Of a stretch of DNA of 64,000 nt, positions 43,993 through 53,907 are shown one piece after another. Numbering within the stretch: the first letter of the stretch is position 1; every line of letters starts with the position of its first letter. The DNA is from a virus: positions 1-64,000 of the IMG/VR virus record IMGVR_UViG_3300034101_002296; one strand, given 5' to 3'. The position numbers and the translations under genes are program-made. The notes under the pieces were generated by a model. That model was not told where the DNA came from, searched no databases, and saw only the letters and a program-made list of their open reading frames with translations.

Positions 43993-45077
43993 AAGTTTTA
44001 TATATAGGTAACTATAGAGATGGTAGTGGCTGGTCTGATGCCTGTATTAACAATATTTTGGCAATGGACAAAATAGGTATTGATGTTGTGCCAAGATGTG
44101 TCTCGTATTCTGTGCAACATGGAAATCCACCAGAGAAGATTTTAGAACTAGAAAAAAAATCAAGTTATAATTGCGATATATGTATTCAGCATGTTTTACC
44201 AGATTCATATGTATATGATTCTACATATAAAAAAAATATAGGATTTTTAGCCGTAGAAAGCTCTAATTTTAAAGATACTGCATGGCAACATCATGCAAAT
44301 TTATTAGATGAAATATGGGTGCCTAGTTTATATTCTAAGGCGGCATGTAGAAGAAGTGGTATTACTGTTCCTATTCATGTGGTTCCACATTCTTTAGATA
44401 TAAATCAATATCTAAATGCACAATTTACAAAAAAAATTGTAGAATTAGAGAATACTTTTAATTTTCTATTTATTGGCGAGTTTATTGAAAGAAAGAATAT
44501 ATCAGCTTTAATAAAAGCATTTCATACTGAATTTGATATGACAGAGCCTGTCAATCTTATGATTAAAACATCTAGGCAGAACATTGACTATATCAATAAT
44601 TATAGTGAATCAATAAAAAGAGGGCTTAAAATTAGAACCTCATATAAAAAAGAAATCATCATTTGTGGTAAGCTTAATAAAAATGATTATCTTTCTGTAA
44701 TAAAACAGTGCCATTGTTTTGTAATGCCAAGTAGGGCAGAGGGATTTTGTATACCAGCTTTAGAAGCTATGGCCCTTGGATTACCAGTAATACATGCTAG
44801 TAATACTGGAATGGATGATTTTAGTTATGGCATAAAAGTAATGTCAAGAACTACACCATGCTTTGGGGCGGTTGATACAATTCCATTTTTGGACAATGCG
44901 CATAGTGATTGGTCAGAAATAGATATAAGATCTCTAATGATAGCTATGAGAAACTATTATATGAAATGGAATACAGTAGAAGCAAAAAATGATACACATA
45001 ATGCCATAGAAAAAGCTAAGTTATATAGTCATCAGTCTGTTGGCACAACAATAAAGGATTTATTAAATGATTGCTAG
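43989..45077 (+). CDS. Family 4-like glycosyltransferase
   Basis: A 362-residue GT-B enzyme with GSGWSDACINNILAM near residue 12, IWVPSLYSKAACRRSGI, FNFLFIGEFIERKNISALIK and the donor site SRAEGFCIPALEAMALGLPV near residue 246. The start overlaps the upstream gene by ATGA. Sugar specificity cannot be read. Confidence 0.85.
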   Translation: MKVLYIGNYRDGSGWSDACINNILAMDKIGIDVVPRCVSYSVQHGNPPEKILELEKKSSYNCDICIQHVLPDSYVYDSTYKKNIGFLAVESSNFKDTAWQHHANLLDEIWVPSLYSKAACRRSGITVPIHVVPHSLDINQYLNAQFTKKIVELENTFNFLFIGEFIERKNISALIKAFHTEFDMTEPVNLMIKTSRQNIDYINNYSESIKRGLKIRTSYKKEIIICGKLNKNDYLSVIKQCHCFVMPSRAEGFCIPALEAMALGLPVIHASNTGMDDFSYGIKVMSRTTPCFGAVDTIPFLDNAHSDWSEIDIRSLMIAMRNYYMKWNTVEAKNDTHNAIEKAKLYSHQSVGTTIKDLLNDC

Positions 45078-46092
45078 TGCAATTCCAAAAAACATAAAAG
45101 CAATACTAAAACATCCACAGCGTGAAGATAAGCTAAATATTCTTACATTTACCACGCATGAAAGATATGAACAAAATTTATCAAAAACTGGTCATAATTT
45201 CTATGCTTTAAATTATGGCAAATCTTGGGATAAAGACTATGGAGTAATTCCAGAAAATTACAACATCATAAATGAAGTACCGCCATATTTAGACATAGAT
45301 ATAGTTTTATCACACACATCCTGTGATAGATTACAATATGCTCACGACACATTATCTAACACTAAAAATGCTGGATTGTCAATGTTGGCTATACCAATCC
45401 TAAGACATACACATGTTCTTCCAGATATAAGAATGGATGTAGAACAACAAAAATCTATATTTCAAAATATACCAGTATTTGCAAATTCTTTTATATCTGA
45501 TTACAGCAGAAAGAAATGGGGCTATAATGAATCTAATTCTAATGTAGTTGAACATGGTGTGGATACAGATTTTTGGTTTCCAACAAAAGATAAGCGAGAT
45601 AACGTATGTTTATCCGTTGTAAATGATTGGCCCAATAGAGATTGGTGCTGTGGTTTTAATTTATGGAGAGAGACATCATACGGATTACCAGTTCGCGTAT
45701 ATGGTAAAAGTGCCGGTTTTTCTCAACCAGCAGAATCAGTAGAACACTTAAGAGATATATATTCTTCATCTATGATTTTTTATAATACATCCATACATTC
45801 GCCAGTTCCGACAGTGTTATTAGAAGCAATGGCTTGTGGTTGTGCCATAGTATCAACTGCTAATTGTATGATACCAGAAATCATTACACACAAGTATGAT
45901 GGCTTAATATCAAATGATCCATCAGAACTTAGATCGTTTTTAGAATTGTTATTAAACAACAATGATTTAGCTCGTCAAATCGGAGATAATGCAAGAAAAA
46001 CCATACTAGAAAAGTTCAACCTAAACAGGTTTTGTGATAACTGGAACAATCTACTATATACAACTATAGAACGTTACAAGGGAAAAATATGA
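45067..46092 (+). CDS. Family 4-like glycosyltransferase
   Basis: A 341-residue GT-B enzyme. VEHGVDTDFWFPTKDKRDN precedes the C-terminal domain, which holds SPVPTVLLEAMACGCAIVS near residue 242 and PEIITHKYDG. The N-terminal domain is less typical. It overlaps both neighbours and belongs to the same transcript. Confidence 0.85.
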   Translation: MIASAIPKNIKAILKHPQREDKLNILTFTTHERYEQNLSKTGHNFYALNYGKSWDKDYGVIPENYNIINEVPPYLDIDIVLSHTSCDRLQYAHDTLSNTKNAGLSMLAIPILRHTHVLPDIRMDVEQQKSIFQNIPVFANSFISDYSRKKWGYNESNSNVVEHGVDTDFWFPTKDKRDNVCLSVVNDWPNRDWCCGFNLWRETSYGLPVRVYGKSAGFSQPAESVEHLRDIYSSSMIFYNTSIHSPVPTVLLEAMACGCAIVSTANCMIPEIITHKYDGLISNDPSELRSFLELLLNNNDLARQIGDNARKTILEKFNLNRFCDNWNNLLYTTIERYKGKI

Positions 46093-46508
46093 AGATTTTT
46101 TTATCAAATCATAAGCCAAGTATAGATAACTATATATGGATTAATAATCTATCACAGCTAAATGATTCAGTTTTACCATCAGAAGCTACCGAAATTATTT
46201 GTGAAGATTTTTTGTCATCATTTGCTATAAATGAACAACAAGAACTACTTAATAAAATAACTGAAAAATTGAGACTTAATTCTAAACTAATAATATCAGA
46301 AGTTGACTGTGGTTTAATAACAAAGAGATTTTATTTGGAAGAAATTAATTTGGATGAATTAAATGAAAAAATGTTTAGCGGGAAAAGAAAAAGTATTTTA
46401 TCGGTTCATGAGATTATAAAAAATCTACCAGATAAATTACAAGTAAATAATAAACACTTCCAGTATAATGAGTGTAAGATCATTTTGACATGCAGGAGGC
46501 ACAAATGA
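46089..46508 (+). CDS. Methyltransferase-like fragment, 139 aa
   Basis: Not firmly recognised. The central region TEIICEDFLSSF and the helix LLNKITEKLRLNSKLIISEV resemble the late part of class I SAM methyltransferases, as found in phage glycan clusters. The SAM-binding glycine motif is absent, so it may be inactive or a different fold. AGGAGG at its end serves the next gene. Confidence 0.45.
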   Translation: MKIFLSNHKPSIDNYIWINNLSQLNDSVLPSEATEIICEDFLSSFAINEQQELLNKITEKLRLNSKLIISEVDCGLITKRFYLEEINLDELNEKMFSGKRKSILSVHEIIKNLPDKLQVNNKHFQYNECKIILTCRRHK

Positions 46509-47299
46509 ATATCAATACAAAATGTAATGGATGCGTGTTTAGTGTTTATGAAAATAACATACAGATATCATGCAAGCTAGATAGACATAATAAATTAACA
46601 TATGATACGCACGATGAAGAGGGGGCTTTTATCTTAAATAGATTTTGTAGCACATATCGTCCACAAAATTGGCTAGAGGAATTGTCTGTACAAGAAAGCG
46701 AAAATATAGTTTCAACTGTCTTACGAGAGATTATCCCGTGTGTAGGATTTTTTGTTTTGTTAAAAACAGATTCTTTGGATGCTATGAGTAAATTAGAAAG
46801 CACTATAAAAGACATAAAGAATCAATCTTTTGCTGCCAGATATGTTGTAGTATCAACAGATAAAGTAGAATACAATGAAGGCATACAAGAGCTGTTATGT
46901 AAATATTTTGATTTTGATACCACTAATCATCATATTGTACAATTAATACAACAGCCATCATCAATGCCATTTATTATAGACGAATGTTTCAAACATGCAA
47001 AAAATGGGTGGGCATATGTGTGTGAGTCTGGAGAATCAATAGATAATAAGCTAATTGAAAAAATCCATAAACGAGTTAATTTAGATCTAAAACGTCTTAG
47101 TGTTGTCAAGCCATATAAAGAACCACTTAATGGTTTATTATTTCAAACAGCTTTATTCAAATTTCTCCACGGAAACACCGTGAAATTGTTTAAAGATGAT
47201 GTTGTAGATAATAGAGAATTTCTAGATAAAGTGGCTAATGCCGCAATTAAAAGTGATCCAGACACATTTATCACATGGGAACAATTCAATGAATCCTAA
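46505..47299 (+). CDS. Cys-motif protein in glycan cluster, 264 aa
   Basis: Not firmly recognised. The N-terminus has TKCNGCVFSV, ISCKL and RFCSTYRP, four Cys suited to zinc or iron-sulfur binding. The middle (SKLESTIKDIKNQSFAARYV, then VVSTDKVEYN) looks like a GT-A nucleotide-binding domain without a clear D-x-D. AGGAGG lies 5 bases before the ATG at 46505. It may be a divergent glycosyltransferase. Confidence 0.5.
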   Translation: MNINTKCNGCVFSVYENNIQISCKLDRHNKLTYDTHDEEGAFILNRFCSTYRPQNWLEELSVQESENIVSTVLREIIPCVGFFVLLKTDSLDAMSKLESTIKDIKNQSFAARYVVVSTDKVEYNEGIQELLCKYFDFDTTNHHIVQLIQQPSSMPFIIDECFKHAKNGWAYVCESGESIDNKLIEKIHKRVNLDLKRLSVVKPYKEPLNGLLFQTALFKFLHGNTVKLFKDDVVDNREFLDKVANAAIKSDPDTFITWEQFNES

Positions 47300-48065
47300 T
47301 GTAGCTATTATTATTACTAACTATAATTATGGTAAATATGTTATACAAGCAATAAATAGCGCCACTAATCAAGATTACGCTGGTAACTTGCGTGTATATG
47401 TTTTAGATGATGGATCTAGTGATGACTCTTGGGAAAAAATTTCGAATATCACAGATCACCAATATTGTGCAACAATAAATGAACCCTATTATTCTGGCCC
47501 AATTGACCACAGACAAAAGGATAATATTTATGCTTTTAGGATTAATAATTCTGGAGCAAGTACTGGCAGAAATGTAGCTATATGGCAGTCATGGGATTGG
47601 GCTGAAATTTTTGGTATATTAGATGCTGATGATGCCTATTTTGAAAATAAGGTGTCTATCTTGGTAGAAAAATTAATTGAATACGAAGAAGTAGGAGTGG
47701 CATACGCTGATTATAATAATGTATATTCAGGTTATCGTAAAACAGAATTTAAAGAATCATATAGTAGAGATATATTGTTAAATCGCTGTATAGTGCATAG
47801 CAACTCCCTTATTAAAAAATCAAAAATAGAGTCTGTCATACTTCCAAATAAAGAAATTTTTGATTCTAGGTTACATGGCGCAGCTAGCAAGGGATTTATA
47901 GGATGTACTGAAGATTATGACTTATGGTTAAGATTATCTAAGGTTTGTATTTTCACGCACGTTCCAAAAATATTAGCCATTGCTAATCAAACTGGACAAA
48001 ATCAATCATATAAAATGACATCAGAAATCTTTAAAGAAAACGCTAAAATATTAAGTAGCAGATAA
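47289..48065 (+). CDS. Family 2 glycosyltransferase
   Basis: A 258-residue GT2 enzyme: VAIIITNYNYGKYVIQAI at the N-terminus, VLDDGSSDDSWEKI near residue 38, GASTGRNVAIWQSW, and FGILDADDAYFENK with the D-x-D metal site near residue 112. GT2 enzymes invert the anomeric centre. The ATG at 47289 opens the fold; an in-frame ATG at 47238 would overlap the upstream gene more. Confidence 0.9.
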   Translation: MNPNVAIIITNYNYGKYVIQAINSATNQDYAGNLRVYVLDDGSSDDSWEKISNITDHQYCATINEPYYSGPIDHRQKDNIYAFRINNSGASTGRNVAIWQSWDWAEIFGILDADDAYFENKVSILVEKLIEYEEVGVAYADYNNVYSGYRKTEFKESYSRDILLNRCIVHSNSLIKKSKIESVILPNKEIFDSRLHGAASKGFIGCTEDYDLWLRLSKVCIFTHVPKILAIANQTGQNQSYKMTSEIFKENAKILSSR

Positions 48066-48787
48066 TGAATAGATTTACAACTAATATTACTAAGATAAGA
48101 ATTAATCCTAAAACTTCTAAGAAGACAAGCAATATTAGTATCATCATGCTTTGTGCTGGAGTTGGATTAAGAATTAAATCATATGAGCCTCGTAGTATTC
48201 TGAAAATAAAAAATAAAACACTACTAGAACATCAAATAGACATACTAAATACTGTATTTGATTGTCCAGAAATTATTTGCGTAGTTGGATACGACGCCCA
48301 AAAAATCATCAAAAAAAATTACAATGTCAGAATTGTGGAAAACCAATTATATGAAACCACAAACGCAGCTGAAAGTTTAAGACTAGCCTTTAATAATACA
48401 TTAAATGACAACATACTATTTCTACATGGTGATTTATTCTTTAATAAAGAAACATTTAATGTCAAGTATAATAAATCCTTTATATTAGTAGATAGCAATA
48501 AAAGATTTAACAATAGTGAAGTTGGTGTAACAATATGTAGTGACACCAACAAGGCTAGTATTTTATCGTATGGATTAAATACTAAATGGTGTCAGATCGC
48601 ATACTTAACTGGTAAAGAAACAAAAATAGCTAAAAATTTATTCCAAAAATTTGAAACAACACATAAAAAAATGTTGTGTTTTGAATTATTAAATGAGATG
48701 ATAAATACTGGAGCTTGTTTTGAATGTCATGAGCCTAACAATATGAGCATAACAGAAATAGATAGAATAAAGGATATTGATATATGA
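48065..48787 (+). CDS. NTP-transferase-like sugar nucleotidyltransferase
   Basis: A 240-residue protein with ISIIMLCAGVGLRIKSYEPR near residue 25, a nucleotidyltransferase loop, then SILKIKNKTLLEHQIDIL and ICVVGYDAQKI. NILFLHGDLFF near residue 117 holds the metal-binding Asp. It probably activates a sugar or alcohol phosphate for the transferases around it. It is the second such gene in the window. Confidence 0.75.
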   Translation: MNRFTTNITKIRINPKTSKKTSNISIIMLCAGVGLRIKSYEPRSILKIKNKTLLEHQIDILNTVFDCPEIICVVGYDAQKIIKKNYNVRIVENQLYETTNAAESLRLAFNNTLNDNILFLHGDLFFNKETFNVKYNKSFILVDSNKRFNNSEVGVTICSDTNKASILSYGLNTKWCQIAYLTGKETKIAKNLFQKFETTHKKMLCFELLNEMINTGACFECHEPNNMSITEIDRIKDIDI

Positions 48788-49821
48788 AAGTATTGATAGC
48801 GAGTGATGGTGTACATGCTCATTTTTTTGAACGAGCAGCTTGGGCAAACGCATTTAATGCGTGTGGTATACAATCGATATTGTGGGATTGTAAAAAAATA
48901 CCAGCATTTGATATATTTGATACATATGAACCAGATATTTTTTTAGGACAGACATATAATTTAGAACCAGCTTTGATTAAATGTATCTATGAAAGACCAC
49001 ATTTAAAAGTGGCTTTACGTGCTGGAGATTGGGGAGATCAAGAATCTATAGTTGATAAATCGCAGTATAATATTTTATACTGCTCATCGTCAGAAAAACA
49101 GATTTTGCAGAAATTAAAAGATGAGACAGGAAAACCAGATTTTGTATATATTCATTATGATGAAACATCAATAAATATTACCCATAATCATTTTAGATCT
49201 ATTGGCATTGAACCTAAATCAGTAATGATGAGCGCGGACATAATGATGTATTCTAATGCACAGTATGATCCCAAACTAGATTGTGATATAGCGTTTGTTG
49301 GTGGCTATTGGCCCTATAAGGGTTTAGTAATCAATCAGTATCTATTTCCATTAATGAACGATGTTGGTAAATATAATATTAAAATCTTTGGAAATCAAGT
49401 ATGGCCCTCAAATCAATATTGTGGTATGATAAGTGACACAGAAGTAAAGAATCTCTTTGTATCTGCGAAAATTTGTCCAAATTTAAGCGAGCCACATGCA
49501 CATGCGTTTGGTATAGATGTCAATGAGAGAATTTTCAAGATTTTATTTGCTGGCGGATTTTGTATATCTGATTATGTAGATTCATATAAATTATTTGGTG
49601 ATGGTTTGATTATGGCTAAAACACCAGACGAATTTCAAAACAAAATAGAATATTATCTAAATCATCCGTCAGAAAGAATAAAGGTTGCTAATATTGGACA
49701 ATCAATAGTAAAAAAATATCACACATCTTTTGATAGAATAGCACAAATCATGCATTATTTTAATATGCCACAAATTGCAAATCTTATTCTTACAAAAAAA
49801 TTGGAGATAATAAATGTCTAA
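48784..49821 (+). CDS. CgeB-like glycosyltransferase
   Basis: A 345-residue GT-B protein. The C-terminal region has DIAFVGGYWPYKGLVIN near residue 169, SAKICPNLSEPHAHAFGIDV and NERIFKILFAGGFCISDYVD near residue 245. These match CgeB/DUF3880-like transferases found in spore-coat and phage clusters. Substrate unknown. It overlaps the epimerase gene by 8 bases. Confidence 0.72.
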   Translation: MKVLIASDGVHAHFFERAAWANAFNACGIQSILWDCKKIPAFDIFDTYEPDIFLGQTYNLEPALIKCIYERPHLKVALRAGDWGDQESIVDKSQYNILYCSSSEKQILQKLKDETGKPDFVYIHYDETSINITHNHFRSIGIEPKSVMMSADIMMYSNAQYDPKLDCDIAFVGGYWPYKGLVINQYLFPLMNDVGKYNIKIFGNQVWPSNQYCGMISDTEVKNLFVSAKICPNLSEPHAHAFGIDVNERIFKILFAGGFCISDYVDSYKLFGDGLIMAKTPDEFQNKIEYYLNHPSERIKVANIGQSIVKKYHTSFDRIAQIMHYFNMPQIANLILTKKLEIINV

Positions 49822-50773
49822 AAAAGTATTAGTAACTGGAGCAAATGGATTTCTTGGCACTGCTGTAATTAAAAAACTATCAGAAGAAACTAAATACGAT
49901 ATACTTCCAGCAAATGGAAAAGCGAAGTGGGATCTAACAAATAAGAAATATGTTGATTGTATGTTGGCTCATTATCAACCAGATATTGTTGTACACTTGG
50001 CGGCAAGAGTTGGGGGTATTCAAGCAAATAAAGAAAATCCGGGTTTATTCTTTTATGAAAATTTAATAATGGGTGTTAATTTAATAGAAGCCTGTAGACA
50101 ATATGACAAGTTAGAAAATTTCGTAATGGCCGGAACAGTATGCGCATATCCCAAATTTACTCCAGTTCCATTTAATGAAGATGATATATGGAATGGTTTT
50201 CCAGAAGAAACCAATGCTCCATACGGGATAGCAAAAAAAACATTAATGCAAATGCTTATAGCGTATAAACAACAATATAATTTTAATTGTGTCAATTTAA
50301 TTCCAGTAAATATGTATGGACCAAATGATAATTTTGATCCAAGAATTAGTCATGTTATACCAGCTCTTATCTTGAAATATAAGCGAGCAATAATCAAAAA
50401 AGAAGATGTAGTAGAAATATGGGGTACTGGTAACGCTAGTAGAGAATTTTTATATGTAGATGATTGTGCAGAAGCCATAGTAAAATCCATTACGGCTAAT
50501 GTGTCTCCAGAACCTATTAATATAGGAACTGGTAATGAAATTAATATTAGAGATCTGGCATCGCTTATTGGAAAAGAAATGGGATATACTGGAAGCATAC
50601 AATTTAATTCAAATTTTCCAGATGGACAACCAAGGAGATGTTTAGATACTAACAGGGCGAAGTCGTTGCTGGGCTTTCAAGCCAAAACATCCTTTATGGA
50701 TGGTATAAAATATACCGTTGAGTGGTTTAATCAAAATGAGGGTAGATTTAATGATTACATCAATAATTTTTAG
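49814..50773 (+). CDS. GDP-L-fucose synthase or ColC-like epimerase-reductase
   Basis: A 319-residue short-chain-type enzyme acting on a GDP-4-keto-6-deoxy sugar. It has the NAD(P) loop VTGANGFLGTAV, RVGGIQANKENP, AGTVCAYPK with the epimerase Cys, APYGIAKKTLM (Tyr-x3-Lys) and ISHVIPALI with the epimerase His. These match Fcl; the related ColC makes GDP-L-colitose. The nearby ColD-like gene at 54802 makes the ColC role as likely as the Fcl role. No GDP-mannose 4,6-dehydratase is seen here. Confidence 0.88.
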   Translation: MSKKVLVTGANGFLGTAVIKKLSEETKYDILPANGKAKWDLTNKKYVDCMLAHYQPDIVVHLAARVGGIQANKENPGLFFYENLIMGVNLIEACRQYDKLENFVMAGTVCAYPKFTPVPFNEDDIWNGFPEETNAPYGIAKKTLMQMLIAYKQQYNFNCVNLIPVNMYGPNDNFDPRISHVIPALILKYKRAIIKKEDVVEIWGTGNASREFLYVDDCAEAIVKSITANVSPEPINIGTGNEINIRDLASLIGKEMGYTGSIQFNSNFPDGQPRRCLDTNRAKSLLGFQAKTSFMDGIKYTVEWFNQNEGRFNDYINNF

Positions 50774-51602
50774 TAAAAATCGCCCACTACAATTAGATCT
50801 ATGCATTAAATCAATTAAAAGAAATTTTCTTGATTGTAATCAAATATTAGTTTTAGAAAAATATGATGATAATTATAGTAAGATGCTTGATATATTAAGC
50901 AATGAACATCAAGATATAAATATTTTTCAACAAACGTCTTCTATATACCATGACTGTTTAGACCTATGTAAAAATGCCGTTAACCAGTATATCTGTTTAT
51001 TTACAGATGATGATATTGTATATAAAAATACAAACCACATAATATGTGATCAAATATTTAATCATGAAGAATTTTGTACTATATCATTAAGACTAGGTTT
51101 GAATACAATTAAAAGAGAACACTTACATGAAGTAATTGATGATATTCCGAGAATTTGTTTTGAAACTACAGATTATTTATTAATCCCAAAAACAGCTTAT
51201 AACTATGGTTCTTATTGGAGTTATTCACATTCTTTAGATGGTCATATTTTTCGTAAAGCCGATCTAATTCAAATATTTGATGAATTGTCTTATTTAGATA
51301 AGAAATATCACTTTAAACAATCTCCAAACGAATTAGAAACACAAATGCAAAGATATTGGGCAGTCACACCAAATATTATTGTTTGTCAAAAAAATAGCAC
51401 AGTAGTTAATAGTCCAAATAATAGAATACAAAATACTCATCTATCAAATAAAGCTGGATCATATTTTAACTATAGTCCAGAAAAATTATCTACTCTATAC
51501 AAGAATGGATATAGAATACAACTTAGTACATTAAATTTTGATAACATTGATTGTCCACATAAAGAAATTGATATATTGAGCGACATAAACTATGATATAT
51601 GA
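50751..51602 (+). CDS. GT-A-like glycosyltransferase, 283 aa
   Basis: A probable GT-A enzyme: TSIIFSKNRPLQLDLCIKSI at the N-terminus, and YICLFTDDDIVYKN near residue 83 with a triple Asp metal site. SYWSYSHSLDGHIFRKADLI follows in the acceptor part. The ATG at 50751 starts inside the end of the epimerase gene. Family number not assigned. Confidence 0.7.
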   Translation: MITSIIFSKNRPLQLDLCIKSIKRNFLDCNQILVLEKYDDNYSKMLDILSNEHQDINIFQQTSSIYHDCLDLCKNAVNQYICLFTDDDIVYKNTNHIICDQIFNHEEFCTISLRLGLNTIKREHLHEVIDDIPRICFETTDYLLIPKTAYNYGSYWSYSHSLDGHIFRKADLIQIFDELSYLDKKYHFKQSPNELETQMQRYWAVTPNIIVCQKNSTVVNSPNNRIQNTHLSNKAGSYFNYSPEKLSTLYKNGYRIQLSTLNFDNIDCPHKEIDILSDINYDI

Positions 51603-52299
51603 TGCTATAATTTTATCACATCCAAAAGACTATAACAAGATTTCATTTTGTCTAGATTCTTTACGTAATCTAGATCCATCTCCGATGCATACATATCTGG
51701 TTACTCCAGATGCTGTTTCTATTGATGGACTAATATCAATTAGCGATAAAGAAGCAATAAACGTAGATATTGAACAAATACATTATAAAAGACCAAACTG
51801 GATTTATCAACAGCTAATTAAGTTATATCAAGATTTTACAGCAAATAATATCTACATGTGCATAGATAGTGATGTTATTTTTAATCGTCCAATACATTTT
51901 ACTGGAAAAACATTCTTTATCAGCGATAGGGCGCAGCATCATGAACCATATTTCAATTTTATGAAATCATATTTTGGAATAACTGAGTGGGCTAATCATA
52001 CTTTTATTAATGACTTCATGATATTTGACAAACAGCTTTGTAGAATAATGCTACCAGAAATAAATAGATTTGTCGAACACTTAAATACCTATCTGTCCGA
52101 TGATAGATATTTATTTTCTGAATTTGAAACATATGGTAATTTTGTGGCTCATAACTTTAGTGGGATGTATACATTTAGATTGACAAAGACTAAAACTCTT
52201 GGTAAATATACTTCATGGGATACACAAGAATTAATAATTGCTAAAGAGCTATGTAAAACACTTCCAATAGACTTATTTACTGTACACACTTGGACATAG
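51592..52299 (+). CDS. DUF6492-like glycosyltransferase
   Basis: A 235-residue protein with AIILSHPKDYNKISFCLDSL, GWIYQQ-type WIYQQLIKLYQDF and NIYMCIDSDVIFNRPIHF near residue 85, a D-x-D site. This matches the DUF6492 group of putative glycosyltransferases. It overlaps the upstream gene by 11 bases. Confidence 0.7.
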   Translation: MIYDAIILSHPKDYNKISFCLDSLRNLDPSPMHTYLVTPDAVSIDGLISISDKEAINVDIEQIHYKRPNWIYQQLIKLYQDFTANNIYMCIDSDVIFNRPIHFTGKTFFISDRAQHHEPYFNFMKSYFGITEWANHTFINDFMIFDKQLCRIMLPEINRFVEHLNTYLSDDRYLFSEFETYGNFVAHNFSGMYTFRLTKTKTLGKYTSWDTQELIIAKELCKTLPIDLFTVHTWT

Positions 52300-52300
52300 C

Positions 52301-53146
52301 ATGAAACTCATAAATACATTCATATCAGACAAAAACGATGTTCCAGATTATGTTGCACTATCTTTAGAACAAGCTAGACATTTTAATCCAGAAATTGAGA
52401 TTTATTTTATTTGTAAATATAAACAAGAATTTTTTGATAAGTTAAATATTAAGTGGGTTGATCAAGAGTCACTAGCTGAAGGGCAAACACTAAAAAGATT
52501 TAATCAAGTATGTTCATTTAGGCGTCATGGCACACCAAATACTACATATCCTAGTCCAGATTTGTTTTGGCATAGAACGGCTGAAAGAATATTCTATATA
52601 TTAGAACTAATGCTAAGAGATACAATGGATGAAGTATTCCATTTTGAGAATGATGTTTTAATATACCATGATTTAAAAGATGTAGAAGTTTCTCAAAATG
52701 TAATTATTACACCAATGTCATTAACACATACAACATTTGCATTTTCATATTTTCCAACGCCAGCAAAGTTGTTTGATTTATGTTCGTATTTTATTATGTT
52801 GTTAGAACATGGGGAGCAAAATTTATTATCGTTTGGCTATGATCATATTAGTGAAATGTCACTATTAAATATGGCCCTAAGAAACAATTTAGTTAAATGT
52901 TTTCCAATATTTCAAAATTATAATGGTTTTATATATGATCCGGGTTCTTATGGTCAGTATTTAGGTGGCACAAATAATGGTCATGGGGCTGGTTTTGTAG
53001 ATCCATCACATTATATAGGGCAAAAAATTCTACTAAATGAAATACATCCAGTATTTGATGTTAAGCCATATACGGAACATAATCCTATTTTCAATCTACA
53101 TATACATAGTAAAAATTTGGGACAATTTATATGCAAGACTACATAG
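52301..53146 (+). CDS. GT-A-like glycosyltransferase candidate, 281 aa
   Basis: A probable glycosyltransferase with DYVALSLEQARHFNPEIEIY at the N-terminus, RTAERIFYILELMLRDTMDE and VFHFENDVLIYHDL near residue 113 (acidic metal-type site). The C-terminal part is Gly/His-rich. The family is not clear. It overlaps an exostosin-like gene by 16 bases. Confidence 0.6.
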   Translation: MKLINTFISDKNDVPDYVALSLEQARHFNPEIEIYFICKYKQEFFDKLNIKWVDQESLAEGQTLKRFNQVCSFRRHGTPNTTYPSPDLFWHRTAERIFYILELMLRDTMDEVFHFENDVLIYHDLKDVEVSQNVIITPMSLTHTTFAFSYFPTPAKLFDLCSYFIMLLEHGEQNLLSFGYDHISEMSLLNMALRNNLVKCFPIFQNYNGFIYDPGSYGQYLGGTNNGHGAGFVDPSHYIGQKILLNEIHPVFDVKPYTEHNPIFNLHIHSKNLGQFICKTT

Positions 53147-53907
53147 ATGGGAATGGTTTTAAAAAAGTCTGTGAATGTACTTGGCAAGATGCAATCCCAA
53201 ATAAGGATAAAGTAATTATTTATGCTAATACGCACGAATATCAACAAGCATTGAATAGAATAGCGCAATATACAAATATAAAATTTATATTAGTGACACA
53301 TAATAGTGACCATTCTATTGAACGCACAGATATACCAATTAACTTAATTAAGTGGTACGGTACAAATGTTAACTATGTCCATGAAAAGATCTCACCTATT
53401 CCAATAGGATTAGAAAATGAGCATTGGCATCCTAATAAAAGAAACTTAATTAATAAAGCAATATATAGCAAACAAGAGAGAAAAAATAGAATTTTTGCAC
53501 AATTTAATCCAGATACTTTTCCATCCGAAAGATATAATCTTTGTTACGATATTTGGATGAAAAAAATAAATGCTGATATGTATAGATGTATAAATGGTAT
53601 AGCATTTGATTCATATGTTAATAATTTATGCACATATAAATATTGCCTATGCCCACGCGGAAATGGCATAGATACGCATAGAGTATGGGAAGCTCTATAT
53701 CTTGGATGTATACCAATAGTAAAAAAACATATAACACATTTTTTTAATGAAAAGCTACCAATAGTTTATATAGACGATTGGAAAGAAGTAACAGAGGATT
53801 TTTTAAAAAATATAATTGACAATTTTGATTATTCGCTATTTAAATCTAAAACATTAACAATGACATACTGGAAAGAAAGAATTTTAAATGAGGCAAATCA
53901 AGATTAA
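53131..53907 (+). CDS. Exostosin-like glycosyltransferase
   Basis: A 258-residue protein with the exostosin/GT47-like donor region CLCPRGNGIDTHRVWEALYL followed by GCIPIVKKHIT near residue 170. PIPIGLENEHWHP is in the first half. It is related in layout to genes at 37090 and 55970. Acceptor unknown. Confidence 0.72.
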   Translation: MQDYIDGNGFKKVCECTWQDAIPNKDKVIIYANTHEYQQALNRIAQYTNIKFILVTHNSDHSIERTDIPINLIKWYGTNVNYVHEKISPIPIGLENEHWHPNKRNLINKAIYSKQERKNRIFAQFNPDTFPSERYNLCYDIWMKKINADMYRCINGIAFDSYVNNLCTYKYCLCPRGNGIDTHRVWEALYLGCIPIVKKHITHFFNEKLPIVYIDDWKEVTEDFLKNIIDNFDYSLFKSKTLTMTYWKERILNEANQD